Source: Prorocentrum cordatum
Lineage: Eukaryota; Sar; Dinophyceae; Prorocentrales; Prorocentraceae
Assembly (NCBI GenBank): GCA_963575745.1
Contig: CAUYUJ010011459.1
Location: 230,001 to 294,000 of the forward strand
Length of the DNA stretch: 64,000 nucleotides
Direction: 5' to 3'
Positions 22,556 to 33,439 of this stretch are shown piece after piece (within the stretch, counting starts at the first letter, position 1; each line of letters starts with the position of its first letter). The position numbers and the translations under genes were made by a program. Below the pieces are notes generated by a model that did not search any database, was not told where the DNA came from, and saw only the letters and a list, made by a program, of their open reading frames with translations.

Positions 22556-22709
22556 CTGAATCTCTGGCGCCAGCTGGGAGGAGATCCTTGCATTCAGCCA
22601 CCATCCTGCCCCGTGGCTTGCGATCTGGAAGCCGCAGGTAGGGAAGGCGCTGCGTGAGCGGGAGCTTCTCCTCCCGGGCAGGCAAGCGCGCCACATCGCG
22701 AAAGGGCAC
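22556..22709 (-). CDS. Probable upstream exon of the 20-22 kb unknown gene
   Basis: Acceptor GGTGCCACAG|GTGCC at 22709 and a near-consensus donor CAG|GTGCGT at 22556. The open frame contains VPFRDVARLPAREEKLPLTQ and GRMVAECKDLLPAG, which look like real protein. It ends in phase 1 while the exon at 22209 starts in phase 0, so another exon is probably missing between 22250 and 22500. Confidence 0.5.
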
Positions 22710-23152
22710 CTGTGGCACCGGGCGGACCCCCATGAGTGATCGCCGTGCGAATCTCTTCTCACCTGTCCCGGACGTCTCCGTTGACAAAGATCCCTGGGAC
22801 AGAATCCAAATTTCAGGATGGAACACCGTTTTCACACATTTTTGACGGGAAGACCTGGCCGCGCGGATTGGGGCACGCGTTCTCCATGGCCCCGCGCCGC
22901 AGTCTGGCCCGCCCTCGGACCAGGCGCCACGGCGACCGCCATGGACGCGCAGCTGCAGCAGAGTATAAAAAAAGGAGGCAGAGGAAGAGGAGGAGGAAGA
23001 GAAGATAAAGCAGAAGAAGGAGGACGTGAAGAGGAAGCAAAGAGTAGGGGCAAAACGATGAACATATCGGAGGGAGTGCGAGAGCAGCTCAGGCAAAAGA
23101 GCCCAGAGGGGGTCGCAGGAGGTTAAATACGTGGGAGGAGAAGTTTGCCTAC

Positions 23153-23217
23153 CGATGACAACGGTGCGGTTGAGAAGTCTGAATTGGACAGCCTCTCGGT
23201 CATAGACTTTTGACCAC
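23153..23217 (-). CDS. Small probable exon, unknown protein
   Basis: A 65-base exon with acceptor AATCGCAG|GTGG and donor ATCG|GTAGGC. It encodes WSKVYDREAVQFRLLNRTVV in one open frame. It lies about 440 bases upstream of the exon at 22709 on the same strand. The phase does not join directly, so an intervening exon (22770-23150) is expected if both belong to one gene. Confidence 0.45.
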
Positions 23218-23293
23218 CTGCGATTGCAATGGTTTGGATGCAATTTTCTATGTGCGACCACCCGCTTTCCCGTAGTTCTTGGCAGCCGTTCGT

Positions 23294-24185
23294 TCAACGG
23301 TTGACCTGACCCGTGGATACTACAATATTATGTTCTGTGGGGATTGGTACGTACGTGATCTTATGGCGCAGCCGAGCGTCCCACAGAACCGCCGACCACC
23401 TCGTGAGCGTGAGCATGGTATGACCCCCTCTTAGGAAAAGCTGGTTCGTCCTCCTCGTGCACATCCCTCCCCCTCCTGTTCCTCCACCACTTCCCTCCCC
23501 CATCCCCGTTTTATTCCCCGAACTGTCCACTTGGGACATTCTGTTCAAAGTGTGTTCGATCACCTTCCCATCGTAGCAAGTGTTGGCGCTGCATCTCACA
23601 CGTAGACTCCTCTTGGGATCATGTCTCCCACCGCGCCCCACTTTCGCTAGGAGTTGGGCGCCAGGGACCATGTTAGATTCCACATGAGGAAAATCTTGGA
23701 CGCGTCCTCCCGGGCACCACATGATTCTGGCCCAATTGGGATCCTCTTGGGGCTGTCAGAGGTCCTGGAAGTCTTTGGCGCCGTGCTCCGCCGTGTGAGC
23801 CCGTTTTTTTTCAACAGCTACATAGCCAACTAGCGATCTCAGAACACAAGAAACTACGAAACGCCAAATGAAAACCCCTCACCGGGTGCCCACCTGCCAT
23901 GGTTTGCACCAGGCAGCGTCTTGGACAAGACCACAGGAAGAAGTGCAAGCATGCCGCCAGTGGCGTCACCGGCGACCGCTCGCTGCTGGAATCCATCCCC
24001 CGCCCGTCCCCCCGTCACTGCGACAACCCATGCCCCCACCACAGGCTGCCAGAAGCCCGCCGAAAGTCCACCGACACCGGCCTGCCGGGGGTGAAACGGC
24101 GCGTGGACCATTTCGCTGTCCCCCTCCCCGTTTCCCCCTCCCCGGGAGCCCAAAATCGCATTAAAAGCGGAAAGGCGGAATGGTC
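23294..24185 (-). other. Weak minus-strand exon candidates
   Basis: Around 23294-23410 a frame reads TLTRWSAVLWDARLRHKITY then VPIPTEHNIVVSTGQ, followed by CAG|GTCAAC. Around 23890-24130 a Gly/Ala-rich frame is open. Either could be upstream exons of the unknown gene, but no consistent phase chain was found. Confidence 0.3.
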
Positions 24186-24189
24186 CGGG

Positions 24190-24830
24190 CTCCCCGCGCC
24201 CCCCCTGTGGCCCCGGGAGCCTCCAAAAGAGCCCCGCCAGGGCCCCAACATGCTCCATCAGAGCCCCGAGTGGCCGAAAGATCGCTCCAAGATGCTCCCA
24301 GACGCCCAAGACCTCCACCAGACGGGCCAAGAGGCCTCCCAGACGCCCCAAGAGGCCTCCAAGTGGCCTCCCAAGAGCACCCCGAGAGACTAAAGTCATT
24401 GATTTTCCATTGTGTTTTTGTATATGTTTTTGCCTTCTCGCCTTTTCGGCTTCCTTACGCTCCAAGACGGCCCAAGAGGCCCGCAAGATCCCCCAAGACG
24501 GCCCAAGAGGCCCCCAAGACAGCCCCCAAGACGGCCCAAGAGAGCCCCACGACGACCCAAGAGGCCCCCAAGACAACCCAAGAGGGCCCCAAGACGGCCC
24601 CAAGAGCGGCCCAAGAGGGCGACGAAAAAATCCCAAATCTAGCTTTCCCCGACAGAGAGCCCCAGGAGGACCCAAGAGAGCCCCAAGAGGTCCCAGGAGG
24701 CCCCCAAGAGGTTCCAAGGAGGCTCGAAGAAGCACCCAACAGGCCCCCAAAGTACCCAAGAGGCACCAAAGCGCCCCTCAAGAGCCCCTCATCTGCATTA
24801 GACACCTTCCAAGAACTCGAAGCTCGCATT
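24190..24830. repeat. Degenerate CCCAAGAGGCCCCCAAGACGG repeat
   Basis: Dozens of loose ~12-18 bp phrases of CCAAGAGGCC / CCCAAGACGG occur. An AT-rich interruption at 24388-24455 splits the block. It yields long Gly/Leu/Trp frames on minus and Pro/Arg frames on plus, neither protein-like. Confidence 0.8.
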
Positions 24831-25079
24831 CCTTGGGGGGGTCGGCGGCATGGAGTAAGGCACTTGAGTAACCACAGAACGCGATAATGGAAAGTTGCAA
24901 CAGTGAAACTTAGACGCGAAGATTGGCCAGACCAGCGGAAGACTGTACGCTACGCAACGTCGAATGGTGAAAGGACGCGGGATATCGGATAACCACGTGA
25001 AACAGCATATGTACACATCACAGGGAGATTGCAGTACCCCCAAACAGGAATCTTTAAGGCCAAGGTGGATCCTGAGTTT

Positions 25080-25600
25080 GTCTGGTCGCCCCCCGCTTAT
25101 CATCCTATTGCTCTGCATCGGCCTGCCCCGTCATCGTCGTCTATCCTCCCTCGCGCCTCCTCCGCCTGCCCTCGCACTCGAACTCCTTCTCCCCCTCTCG
25201 TTACGTTCCTCCTCATCCTCCGATGGTCTTCACCTTCCTGGTGCTCTGCCTCCTCGTCGTCCTCGTCCTCCCCGTTATCCTCTACATCTTCCTATGCATG
25301 ATCATCCAAGATAATATGAGCCTCACCCACCTAGTTATCTCCCTCTTCCGCCTCATCGGCATCGTCGTCGGCGTCCTGTGCGTCCTCCACAGCCTGTACC
25401 TCTTCACCTTTTTCACCCAATACTCCTTTTCACCGGCGTCCTCCTCCTCCTCCTCCTGCTCGTCCTCTCGTTTTTCGTCCACCTAGTCGTCCTCTCCCTG
25501 CTCTTTTTCCTCCTTCGACTCCTCCCTGTTGTACCAGACAACGACGACCGACGACGACGAGGACGACGACGACGGCTGCCCACGAAGCCTGGGCAGACAT
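25080..25600. repeat. Pyrimidine-rich low-complexity tract
   Basis: CTC/TCC/CGTCGTC-rich sequence with poly-pyrimidine runs, open in several frames. No gene supported. Confidence 0.7.
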
Positions 25601-25679
25601 CCACGGACCTCCCACACCCAAGACCTCTTGGGACCTCTGCCCCCGGACGGCCTCTTGTGACCTCTAGCATGTCTGGGCC

Positions 25680-26365
25680 GATTGGCGAGGACATCTCGAT
25701 CTCAAGCGAAACGGCCCGGACCACCTCTCGCGCGGCAGCTCGGAGCCCGGAGTTGCGAGAATGTCTGAGGCGGAACGGTCCGGACCACCTCTCGAACAGC
25801 CGTTCGGAGCCCAGCGTTTCGAGAATGTCTCATGGGAAACGCCGAATCCCAGACAACTCATTTACGTGGTTGGTGAGGATGTCTCAAGCGAAACCGCCCA
25901 GACCTCCAGATTGATGTGAGGATATATCTGCTTCGTATCCCCTCGGCCGGAACCAGCCACCATCACAACGGCAACCCACTTGAGCAGACTGTCGCGGGAA
26001 GAAGAAATGCGCAGAGAGGCCCGAAGAAGACACTGTGCTAGCTGGGGGCCAGACGTGGGTGGACCACCTCAAGTCAGTGGGAAGGGAACTGGGAGCCCCG
26101 AGATGCGAGAATGCCTCAGGCGAAACGGGCCGGACCACTTTTCTCGCGGCACCTCGGAACCCAGAGGTGCGAGAGTGGCTCAGGCTAAGCGTCCTGGACC
26201 ATCTCTCGAACGGCCGCTGAAACCCAAGGTTTCGAGGATGACTGTAAGGAAACGCGTAATCCCGGACAGCTCTAAAACGAGATTTGCAAGGATGTGTCAG
26301 GCGAAACGGCCTGGACCAACAGATTTGGGTGAGGATGTCTGCTGTGCTTGAGATTGCCTCGGGCG
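25680..26365. repeat. ~65 bp minisatellite (GCGAGAATGTCTCAGGCGAAACGG family), array 1
   Basis: About nine diverged units with core GAGAATGTCTCAGGCGAAACGGCCCGGACCA and a CTCGGAGCCCGGAGTT segment. Unit spacing near 25750 and 25813 is about 64 bp. A cleaner array of the same family is at 31560-32330. Confidence 0.85.
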
Positions 26366-26754
26366 GAACTAGCTACCATCACAACTGCACCCCAATCTAG
26401 CGAACTGTTTGGGGAAAGAAGACGGTGAAAGAAATGCACATGAGCGAACAGTAGCCGAAGTGCAACACACTATACGTGCGGCTCTGAAATCGTAGAAGAC
26501 ACGCTGGGTGGAGTCAAGCAAGCCGCCTTTCAAATCCGCCACCTCGTGGTGCCAGCGTGTTGACACATCTCGTGGTATATGAAGTAAACCATCACGCTTT
26601 CTTCGCGCGCGCTGTAGGCACATCCCGCCACCAGGCGCCCAGTCGTCTCCGTGTGTGGGAACCGTCCTCGGCGCCCAGAACACCACGTCGGCGCGCTCAA
26701 CGCACATCCTCGGTCGAGCTCGGTATGGGGCCACGACAAGTGTGAGGGGTGTTC

Positions 26755-27235
26755 CGACCTGAATACCGGGGACGCATGAGGGCGGCGCCAGTGGGGCCTT
26801 CGGTGGAGATATCCGTGAGGCCATGGAACGTGCATGCGGTGTCCCGAACTGGAGAACGGGAACGCACGCGGGCATTGCCAGTGGGGGATTCTGTAGAGCT
26901 CCCCAGGGTCCAGAGGAACGATGGTAGTGAGTGGTGGCATGGTCGGCGGGAACGCGCGCGGGCCACGCCAGTGGGCCCTTGTTCGGTGGAGGTCCCCATG
27001 AGGCCACGCGACGTGTGATAAGTGTCCCGAAGAGGATTGCGAAGACGCATGCGGGCGGGGGAAGTGGAGCCTTCGCATTGCATGGGCCGGGGGAGCGTGC
27101 GTGGGCAGTTCCGCCATGGGCGACGGGGGCGCATGCGGCCGGCGCCGCCAAGCCCTTCGGTGCACATCACCGTGATGCCGGGAAAAGTTGTGAGGGAAAA
27201 TAATGAAAGTTGTGGAGGGTACGCATGGCGGCGCA
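26755..27235. repeat. Degenerate ~95 bp repeat (ACGCATGNGGGCGGCGCCAGTGGGGCCTTCGGTGGAG)
   Basis: About five diverged copies of a unit containing CGGGAACGCACGCGGGC, GCCAGTGGG and CCATGAGGCCACG. The ~260-residue minus frame over it repeats the same peptide pattern and is attributed to the repeat. Confidence 0.7.
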
Positions 27236-27499
27236 AGAGGAGTCTCTTCGGTGGAGCACCCTCGACGGCCACGACGCGCGGGCTGTATACCATGTCATGT
27301 ACAAGTTCTGCAGACGCAAAGCTGCCCGTCGCATCCGGTCCAGGCGGTGCAGCCGCTTGGATGATGCATGTGCTACTTGCGCGAATCCGCATCCATGAGT
27401 ACCGAACGGGACACGCGTGCGCGCGTGGAGCCAGTCCGGCGAAGACCGTTCGCGCCGCGTGTGTAGATCAGTCGCGGCGCGCGGCATGACTAATGCACG

Positions 27500-28260
27500 C
27501 GCGCGGCATCTGCGAGTTGCGGCGCTCCGCGCCCCCCAGCTGCGCAGCGCCCGCACATGCGCGGGGCCAACGGCGAGCAGCCTCGCGCGAGGAGCGCTCC
27601 TTGAAACGTTTGGAGACGCCTTCAGCAGACTCCCGCGACCGCAATGTCGCGCAGGCGCCCCCCGCCGAGTGTCCCAGCGGCACTGCGGCAGTCGCAGGCG
27701 AGTGGCCCGGCGGCCCCTCTGTCGCACGGTCGAGGGGCCCTTGCGAGAGAGTCACCATGGACTCCCTGACTTCGTGGCGCGCGCGTAACGAGACGGGAGT
27801 CTGCCGCCTGGGGTCCGCGCAGACATTGAGGACGCGCGCTTAGAAGACGCCGGCAAGGACGGCGTCCGCGCGGCAGGAGTCCCCGTGGGCGTCCTCGGGA
27901 GCGCTGGGTATGGTACGTGCGTCCGCGCGCTGCCATGGAAGTAACAGCATCCGCGCGCGCGGAGCCCAGTGGGGGCCCGCCCATGTCACGCGCGCGGGAA
28001 TCGCCGGTGCAGGGAAAGCCCTTCGCGGGCGCCAGAATTGTGGAAAACGACTGGTCCGCGAAGCCCATCTGCGCGGAGCAGCCACCGCGCGCGCGCTGGG
28101 AACTCCGCGGAGGGCAAGTGGAAAGCGAAAAGCAACGCGGTGGCGCGCCCGCGCCTGCTGAAAGAGCCCCTGCACAGACGCAGGGTCGCGCGCGGTCGCG
28201 CGAAGACAGCCGTCGGAAGCACGCGCGTCAGATCAGGCGAGCCCAGCAGCAGGCCATGCC
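27500..28260. repeat. Segmental duplication block X, copy 1
   Basis: Matches 29210-29950 in order and orientation (shared phrases AGCCTCGCGCGAGGAGCGC at 27579/29252 and GGTGGCGCGCCCGCGCCTG-like near 28140). With the following block it forms an X-Y-X'-Y' tandem duplication with an offset of about 1.65-1.7 kb. Confidence 0.65.
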
Positions 28261-28419
28261 CGCGCAACTCTGCAACGAGGCCAGAGATGCAAACCCCCGC
28301 GACGAGGCCCGTGGAGTTCCAATGGCAGACAAGCCTTTGCGAGCACACCCACAGACACACACGCGCGCACACACGGACACAAACTTAGGGGAGTAACTCG
28401 CGAGGCGCACGGGGGAAGT

Positions 28420-29210
28420 CCGATGCGGGAACAAGCGCGGCGCCAAGTTTCCCCGGAGACTGGAGGGCGGTGTCTGGCAGGCCGAGCATTGCGCCGTCGC
28501 CTGTCCGCATCGGTCCACGATGGCCGCCCGAACGCTGGCGCGCGCAACTTTTGCCTGGGCGCCCGCGGAAGAAGACGCCCACCCGGACATGCGCAGCGCG
28601 CGGGGGCCGCGGCATCCGGCTTTTGTCTGCGAGCGCTGCGTTTTGCGTCTGGCGCTGAGTGGGCGAGTCTTTCCGAGGCACTCACTCCTGCTGGTGCTCC
28701 GTGCCGCTTGCACCTGGGGTAACGGCGCCAGTCTCTGCGCGCCGCTGCAGTGGCCCCTTCTTCCATGCACGTGGAGCGCCGCACGGAGGGTGAAAGTGGA
28801 CTTGCGGAAGTCGCTCGGCGACTACTTCCGCTCATGCTTTGGCCAGGCAAGGCCCATGGCGAAGCGCTTCCAGGTGCGCCAGCGCACCATGTTCAGCAGC
28901 GCGTTGCAGTACTCCCCGTAAGAATTCGCCACCGCCTCGGATATCACGACGCACGTCTCGCGTGCCGCGCGCGACGCAGGACGTGCAGCACGCCGCGCAC
29001 CTGGCGGGGGAGTGCCCTGACGACGCAGTGGAGCGGTAGCGAAGAGGTTCAGGAGCAGCCCACCCACGTGCTCAATTTTGATGCAGCGGAGAGCTTGCGC
29101 CATCATCGCGCAGGCGGCCTTTGCTTCGGTGCCCAGGCGGAGCTCGACAGGATGAGGGCAGGGGCCTCTTCGAGCTGCGCCAGAGCACGCTCGTGGCCCC
29201 TCATGCGCCA
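28420..29210 (-). pseudogene. Damaged tandem copy of the GT25-like glycosyltransferase gene
   Basis: Parallel to the intact gene's 30060-30900. Recognisable remnants include EAKAACAMMAQALRCIK (intact copy EACAMIAQALRCIQK), NALLNMVR (same in the intact copy) and the Arg-rich tail (RAPAFGRPSW versus RPSVRAAIV in another frame). Frame shifts break it, the DD-containing catalytic block is altered to a frame reading AHEGPRACSGAA, and the N-terminal half is absent because block X' follows. It cannot encode a working enzyme. Confidence 0.65.
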
Positions 29211-29950
29211 CAGAGCCCCCCAGCGCGCGGGACCGACGGCGACGGCGACCAGCCTCGCGCGAGGAGCGCATCCTGAAACGTTCGCCGCCACCTTCTCCGG
29301 GCTCCCGCGACCGCGCTGGCGCGCAGACGGACCGGGCCGTGTTCCCCGGCGGCGCGCCAGCGGGCAGGCGGCCCCTGCGCGGCGAGCGCGCAGGGCTGGA
29401 GCCAGAGAGTGTCTCTTGAATCCCCGACGCGGGCCCGCGCGCGGAACGCGAGAGTCCGCCGCCTGGGAAAGCGGGCGCTGCCACTCCGCACTCACATGGA
29501 AGACGCACCGCCAGGAAAACGCAGGCAAGAAAGAACGGACTCCGCGCGGCAGGTGCCCCGTGGACCTCCGCGGAAGCGCGAGAGATGCTGCGGGCGCGAG
29601 GTCGCTGAAACGGAAAAGACTGCATTCGCAAAACTGGCGCATGCCCAGCGGTGGCCCGTCGATGCTCCGCGCGCGGGAAATGGCGGCGCAGGGAATGGCA
29701 TGCGCGGGGTGAGACATGGAGACGAAGAAGCGATCCGTGCGTCCCATCTGGGCGGCATGGCCATCGCGCGCGCGCGCGCCCGCGCGCTGGGGACTCCATG
29801 GCGAGCAGGAAAGAGGCGGAAAGCCACCGGGTGGCGCGGCCGCGCCTGAGGGAGCCCCGGCGCGCGCTCAAGAGCGCGCGCGGTCGGGGGAAGAGTCGAA
29901 GCGGATACACTCGCGGCAGACCAGGAGAGCCGATTAGCAGGCCATGGCCG
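29210..29950. repeat. Segmental duplication block X', copy 2
   Basis: Second copy of block X (27500-28260), diverged by substitutions and small indels. It lies between the damaged and intact glycosyltransferase copies. No gene is seen in it; minus-strand frames are Arg/Ala-rich shadows. Confidence 0.65.
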
Positions 29951-30050
29951 CACGAATCTGCAGTCATGGCATCCTTGCAAAGGCCCCCCATGAGGACCAT
30001 GACATGCCCATGGAGCACGAAACGCTTAGAACACATTGACGGGGTCACCC

Positions 30051-31184
30051 TTACGCCTCATAGGAAAATGCCGAGTGGGGGACAATGTGCGGCGGCGGGT
30101 TGTGCCGGAGGCTGGAGGATGCTGTCTGGCAGGCCAAGCAAAGCGCCGTCGCCTGGCCCCATCGCTCCACGATGGCCGCCCGGACGCTGGGGCGCGCAAC
30201 TTTTGCCTGGGCGCCCGCGGAGCAAGACGCCCACCCCGACATGCACAGGGTGTGGGACCCGCGACAACCGGCCTTGGTCTGCGTGCGCTTGGATTTGCGT
30301 CTGGCGCTGGCTCGGCGCGTCTTTCGGAGCCACTCCTTCCTGCTTGCGCTCCCAGCAGCTTGCGCCTGCGGCAACGACGCCCTTCTCCTGGCGATGCTGG
30401 CGTGGCCCCTTTTCCGCACGCGCGGAGCGCCGGACCGGTAGGCCACGGTGGACTCGCGGATGTCGCTCTGCGTGAGCTTCTGCTCCTGCGTAAGCACGAC
30501 AGGGTCGAGGGCAAAGCACATCTTGGGGAACCGACGCACCATGTTCAGCAGCGCGTTGTCCGCAGGGAAGCCTTTGCGAAGGTATTCGCCGTAAATCGCC
30601 GCCCCCGCCTGCGAGATCACGAACGCATGGCTCTGGTAAGCCTGCCGGGCGTAGCACAAACCAGCCGGCCCTCCGCGCACCTTGCGCAAGGGCCCAGACC
30701 ACCGAGTGGTAGAGCAGCCAAGGTACAGGATCAGCCAATCATTGTGGTCCTTTTGGATGCAACGGAGAGCCTGCGCAATCATCGCGCAGGCCTCCTTGGC
30801 ATCAATTACCAGGCGGATGTCGTCTTCCAAGACGATGAGGGCAGGAGCGTCTTCGAGCTGCGCCAAAGCACGCTCGTGGCTCATCAGACAGCCCAATGTC
30901 CCCCAATGCGTGCCCCAATTCGACTTGGCATTTCGCACATACCGAATACGGCGCGTCTTGTGTGCGGCGTCGAACCAAGAGCAAAGCACCCGGCCGCCCG
31001 GCCCGCCCTGGCAACGCTTAGCATACCCACTCCGTGCCTTGAGGGAATCCCCATCGGTTCCCGCCAACCACGTCGGCTCGATGCCCAGACCGGCTGCCAC
31101 CTGGAAGGCAACGTCGCGCTTGTCTTCTCGACGCCGTAGGCTAATCAAGCAAGAGGGCAGCGCTCGGAAGGTCGCGGATGCCAT
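30051..31184 (-). CDS. GT25-family glycosyltransferase, intronless
   Basis: GT25 enzymes transfer sugars (galactose in LPS and collagen glycosyltransferases), usually in the secretory pathway. The 377-residue frame from ATG at 31184 opens ATFRALPSCLISLRRREDKR, the expected N-terminal strand plus R.DR motif. WGTLGCLMSHERALAQL matches the conserved G(C/A)..SH block, and ALIVLEDDIRLV holds the acidic EDD motif that binds metal and nucleotide sugar. A C-terminal tail of about 130 residues is Arg/Lys/Ala-rich and not typical. The frame stays open upstream to 31601, but that part reads across CACATGC repeats, so the ATG at 31184 is preferred; a CTTCTGCCAG acceptor-like site lies about 10 bases before it. 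No introns, unlike its neighbours. No clear signal peptide is seen. Acceptor sugar and substrate cannot be told. Confidence 0.75.
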   Translation of the reverse strand: MASATFRALPSCLISLRRREDKRDVAFQVAAGLGIEPTWLAGTDGDSLKARSGYAKRCQGGPGGRVLCSWFDAAHKTRRIRYVRNAKSNWGTHWGTLGCLMSHERALAQLEDAPALIVLEDDIRLVIDAKEACAMIAQALRCIQKDHNDWLILYLGCSTTRWSGPLRKVRGGPAGLCYARQAYQSHAFVISQAGAAIYGEYLRKGFPADNALLNMVRRFPKMCFALDPVVLTQEQKLTQSDIRESTVAYRSGAPRVRKRGHASIARRRASLPQAQAAGSASRKEWLRKTRRASARRKSKRTQTKAGCRGSHTLCMSGWASCSAGAQAKVARPSVRAAIVERWGQATALCLACQTASSSLRHNPPPHIVPHSAFSYEA

Positions 31185-31369
31185 GGGACCGGATGGCTGG
31201 CAGAAGGCAGTGCGATCGAAAGGAAACGCTTGACCCAAGATGCCTGTGAAAGAAAACGTGGTTGGGTTGGGAATGGCGCGACAACATAAAGATGTAGGCG
31301 GAGGGCATACACCGGACTCACTGCTATAGCGCTCACTTCTATAGTGCTCACTTTGAAATTGTGGTCCGG

Positions 31370-31560
31370 AAGGGGCCGCACATGCAGGCACATGCCGCAC
31401 AGTCGCATGCACATGCCCATGCAAGTATACAAAAGCCTCAACAGCATTGCCGCACATGCGCGCACATGCCACACCGTCCGACGCACAGTCGAATGCACGG
31501 TCAAGCAAAACTCTGAAAGCATAGACGCACATGCCCGCACATGCCGCAGAGATGTCGCAG
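31370..31560. repeat. GCACATGC-rich repeat, upstream of the glycosyltransferase
   Basis: Repeated GCACATGCCGCACA / GCGCACATGC phrases. The same alternating purine-pyrimidine motif fills 33440-33860 in GCATGTGC orientation. It reads as Cys/His/Met peptides in several frames. Confidence 0.75.
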
Positions 31561-32335
31561 GCGATAGTGGCCTGACCACCTGAGCTCGGGGCATTTCGCA
31601 ACCCAGAGTTCCGAGGATGTCTCAGGCAAGCGTGGCCGGATCACCATGGGGCAGGGCATCTTGGAAACCAGAGTGGCGAGGATGTCGCTGGTCAAGGTGA
31701 CCAGACGACCATGGGGCAGGACACCTCCGAGGTCTGAGTTGTGAGGATGTCTCAAGCGAAAGTGGCCTGACCACCATGGGGCAAGAGATCTCTGAGGTCA
31801 GAGTTGCGAGGATGTCTCTGGGGAGAGTGGTCTGACCACCTCAGCCCAGGGCATCTCGGAGCCCAGAGTTGCGAGGATGTCTCAGGCAGGACTGGCCTGA
31901 CCACCTGCTCAGGGCATCTCAGAACCCAGAGTTGCGAGGGTCTCAGGCGAAAAAGGCCGAGACACTATGGAGCAGGGCATCATTGAGGTCAGAGTTGCGA
32001 GGATGTCTCAGGCAAAAGTGGCCTGAACAGCTCAACTCAGGGCATCTCGGGCGAGGATATCCAAAGGTAAAATGGTCTAACCACCTCAGCTCAGGGCGTC
32101 TCGGAACCCCGAGTTCCGAGGATGTCTCAGGCGAAAGGGGCCGAGACACTATCGAGCAGGGCATCATTGAGATCAGGGTTGCGAGGATGTCTCAGGCGAC
32201 AGTGGCTGACCACCTCAGCTCGGGGCATATCGGAATCGAGACTTGCGAGAATGTCTCAGGCGACCGTGGCCTGACCAGCATGGGGCAGGAGATCTCTGAG
32301 GTCAGAGTTGCGAGGATGTCTCAAGATTGCCGACG
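31560..32335. repeat. ~65 bp minisatellite, array 2
   Basis: About 12 units of GTTGCGAGGATGTCTCAGGCGAAAGTGGCCTGACCACCTCAGCTCAGGGCATC-type sequence; AGAGTTGCGAGGATG recurs at about 65 bp spacing (31801, 31865). Same family as 25680-26365. Confidence 0.92.
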
Positions 32336-32454
32336 ACGTCTCACGCGGAACTGGCCGGACGCGAACGCGCCAGCGTCCGGAGACGAACGCCGGCCCCGGC
32401 ATTCGTGCACGTCCCGCACATGCACTGCACAGGTACGCACAGTATTCGCACAGG

Positions 32455-33015
32455 CCGAGCTCGCCGGTGGCCGAGGCAGCCAAAAATAGCGCCGAGGCCG
32501 TCCAAGAAGCCGCCCAAACGGCCCCAGATGCCACGATTTTTCTACTACCGGCCGGGGCCGGTGCTGTAGTAGAAAAATGGTTGGCTATTTGACGTAGAAG
32601 ATAATCGAAAAGGCCCGGCAGAAGGGCCCGAACAAAGCCCCGAGGCAGCCAAAAATAACGCCAAGGCCGTCCAAGAAACCGTCCAGACGGCCCCAGATGC
32701 CACGATTTTTCTACTACCGGCCGGGGCCGTTGCTGTAGTAGAAAAGTGGTTGGCTATGTGACGTCGAAGATAGCCGAAAAGGCCCGGCAGAAGGGCCCGA
32801 ACAAAGCCCCGAGGCAGCGAAAAATAGCGCCAAGGCCGTCCAAGAAGCCGTCCAGACGGGCCTAGATGCCACGATTTTTCTACTACCGGCCGGGGCCTGT
32901 GCTGTAGTAGAAAAGTGGTTGGCTATTTGACGTAGAAAATAACCGAAAAGGCCCGGCAAAATGGCCCGAACAAAGCCCCGAGGCGGCCAAAAATAACGCG
33001 GAGGCCGTCCAAGAA
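32455..33015. repeat. ~170 bp tandem repeat with an internal hairpin
   Basis: Just over three units start at GAGGCAGCCAAAAATA (about 32472, 32642, 32812) with a partial fourth at 32981. Each of the first three holds TTTTTCTACTACCGG...GTAGTAGAAAA, a 12 bp perfect or near-perfect stem around a GC-rich loop. Units differ by scattered substitutions. Confidence 0.93.
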
Positions 33016-33059
33016 GCCGCCAAGACGGGCCGTCAAGCCACTTTCGCCTGAGACATCCT

Positions 33060-33245
33060 CGCAACTCTCACCTCCTCCTCCTCCTCCTCCTCTTCCTCCT
33101 CCTCCTCCTCCTCCTCCTCCTCCTCCTCCTTCTCCTCTGGCCGAGCCGAAGTGGCAGGCGGGCCAGCCGAGCCGGGGGCGCCCGCCTTCTCCGCCCCCCC
33201 CTCCTCCCCCTCCCCTCCACCTCGCCCCCCCCCATCCCTGCTTCT
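33060..33245. repeat. (TCC)n microsatellite and pyrimidine tract
   Basis: About 20 CTC/TCC triplets, then C-rich sequence. On the minus strand it gives a poly-Glu or poly-Arg frame with no other protein support. Confidence 0.93.
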
Positions 33246-33439
33246 CCGGCCGAGCTGAGAAGGCGCGCGGGAGAGTATTTTATTAGGCGGGCGCGCCACC
33301 GCCAGCTCACGAACCGGGCGAAGAACCGCCCCCGCCAGCAGCGGGCGAGTCTAAACGCACAACAAACTCTTTCAGGAAGCCCTGGCACGCCCAAGGTTAG
33401 CTCTGCGAAGGCCAGGAGGCATTGGAGGCACAGGGGTCC

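Noticed and set aside
23854-24759. 301-residue Gly/Leu/Trp-rich membrane-like protein on the minus strand
   Set aside because: It is the translation of a degenerate CCAAGAGGCC repeat and changes character where the repeat stops.
26369-27151. 260-residue Pro/Ala-rich protein on the minus strand
   Set aside because: The same peptide recurs with the ~95 bp DNA repeat, and other frames over it are equally open.
31185-31601. N-terminal extension of the GT25 protein to 516 residues
   Set aside because: The extra frame reads through CACATGC repeats and the 65 bp minisatellite edge. The conserved domain starts right after the ATG at 31184.
32455-33015. Evenly spaced repeats as a CRISPR array
   Set aside because: The whole 170 bp unit is repeated with no unique spacers, and the surrounding DNA is eukaryotic.
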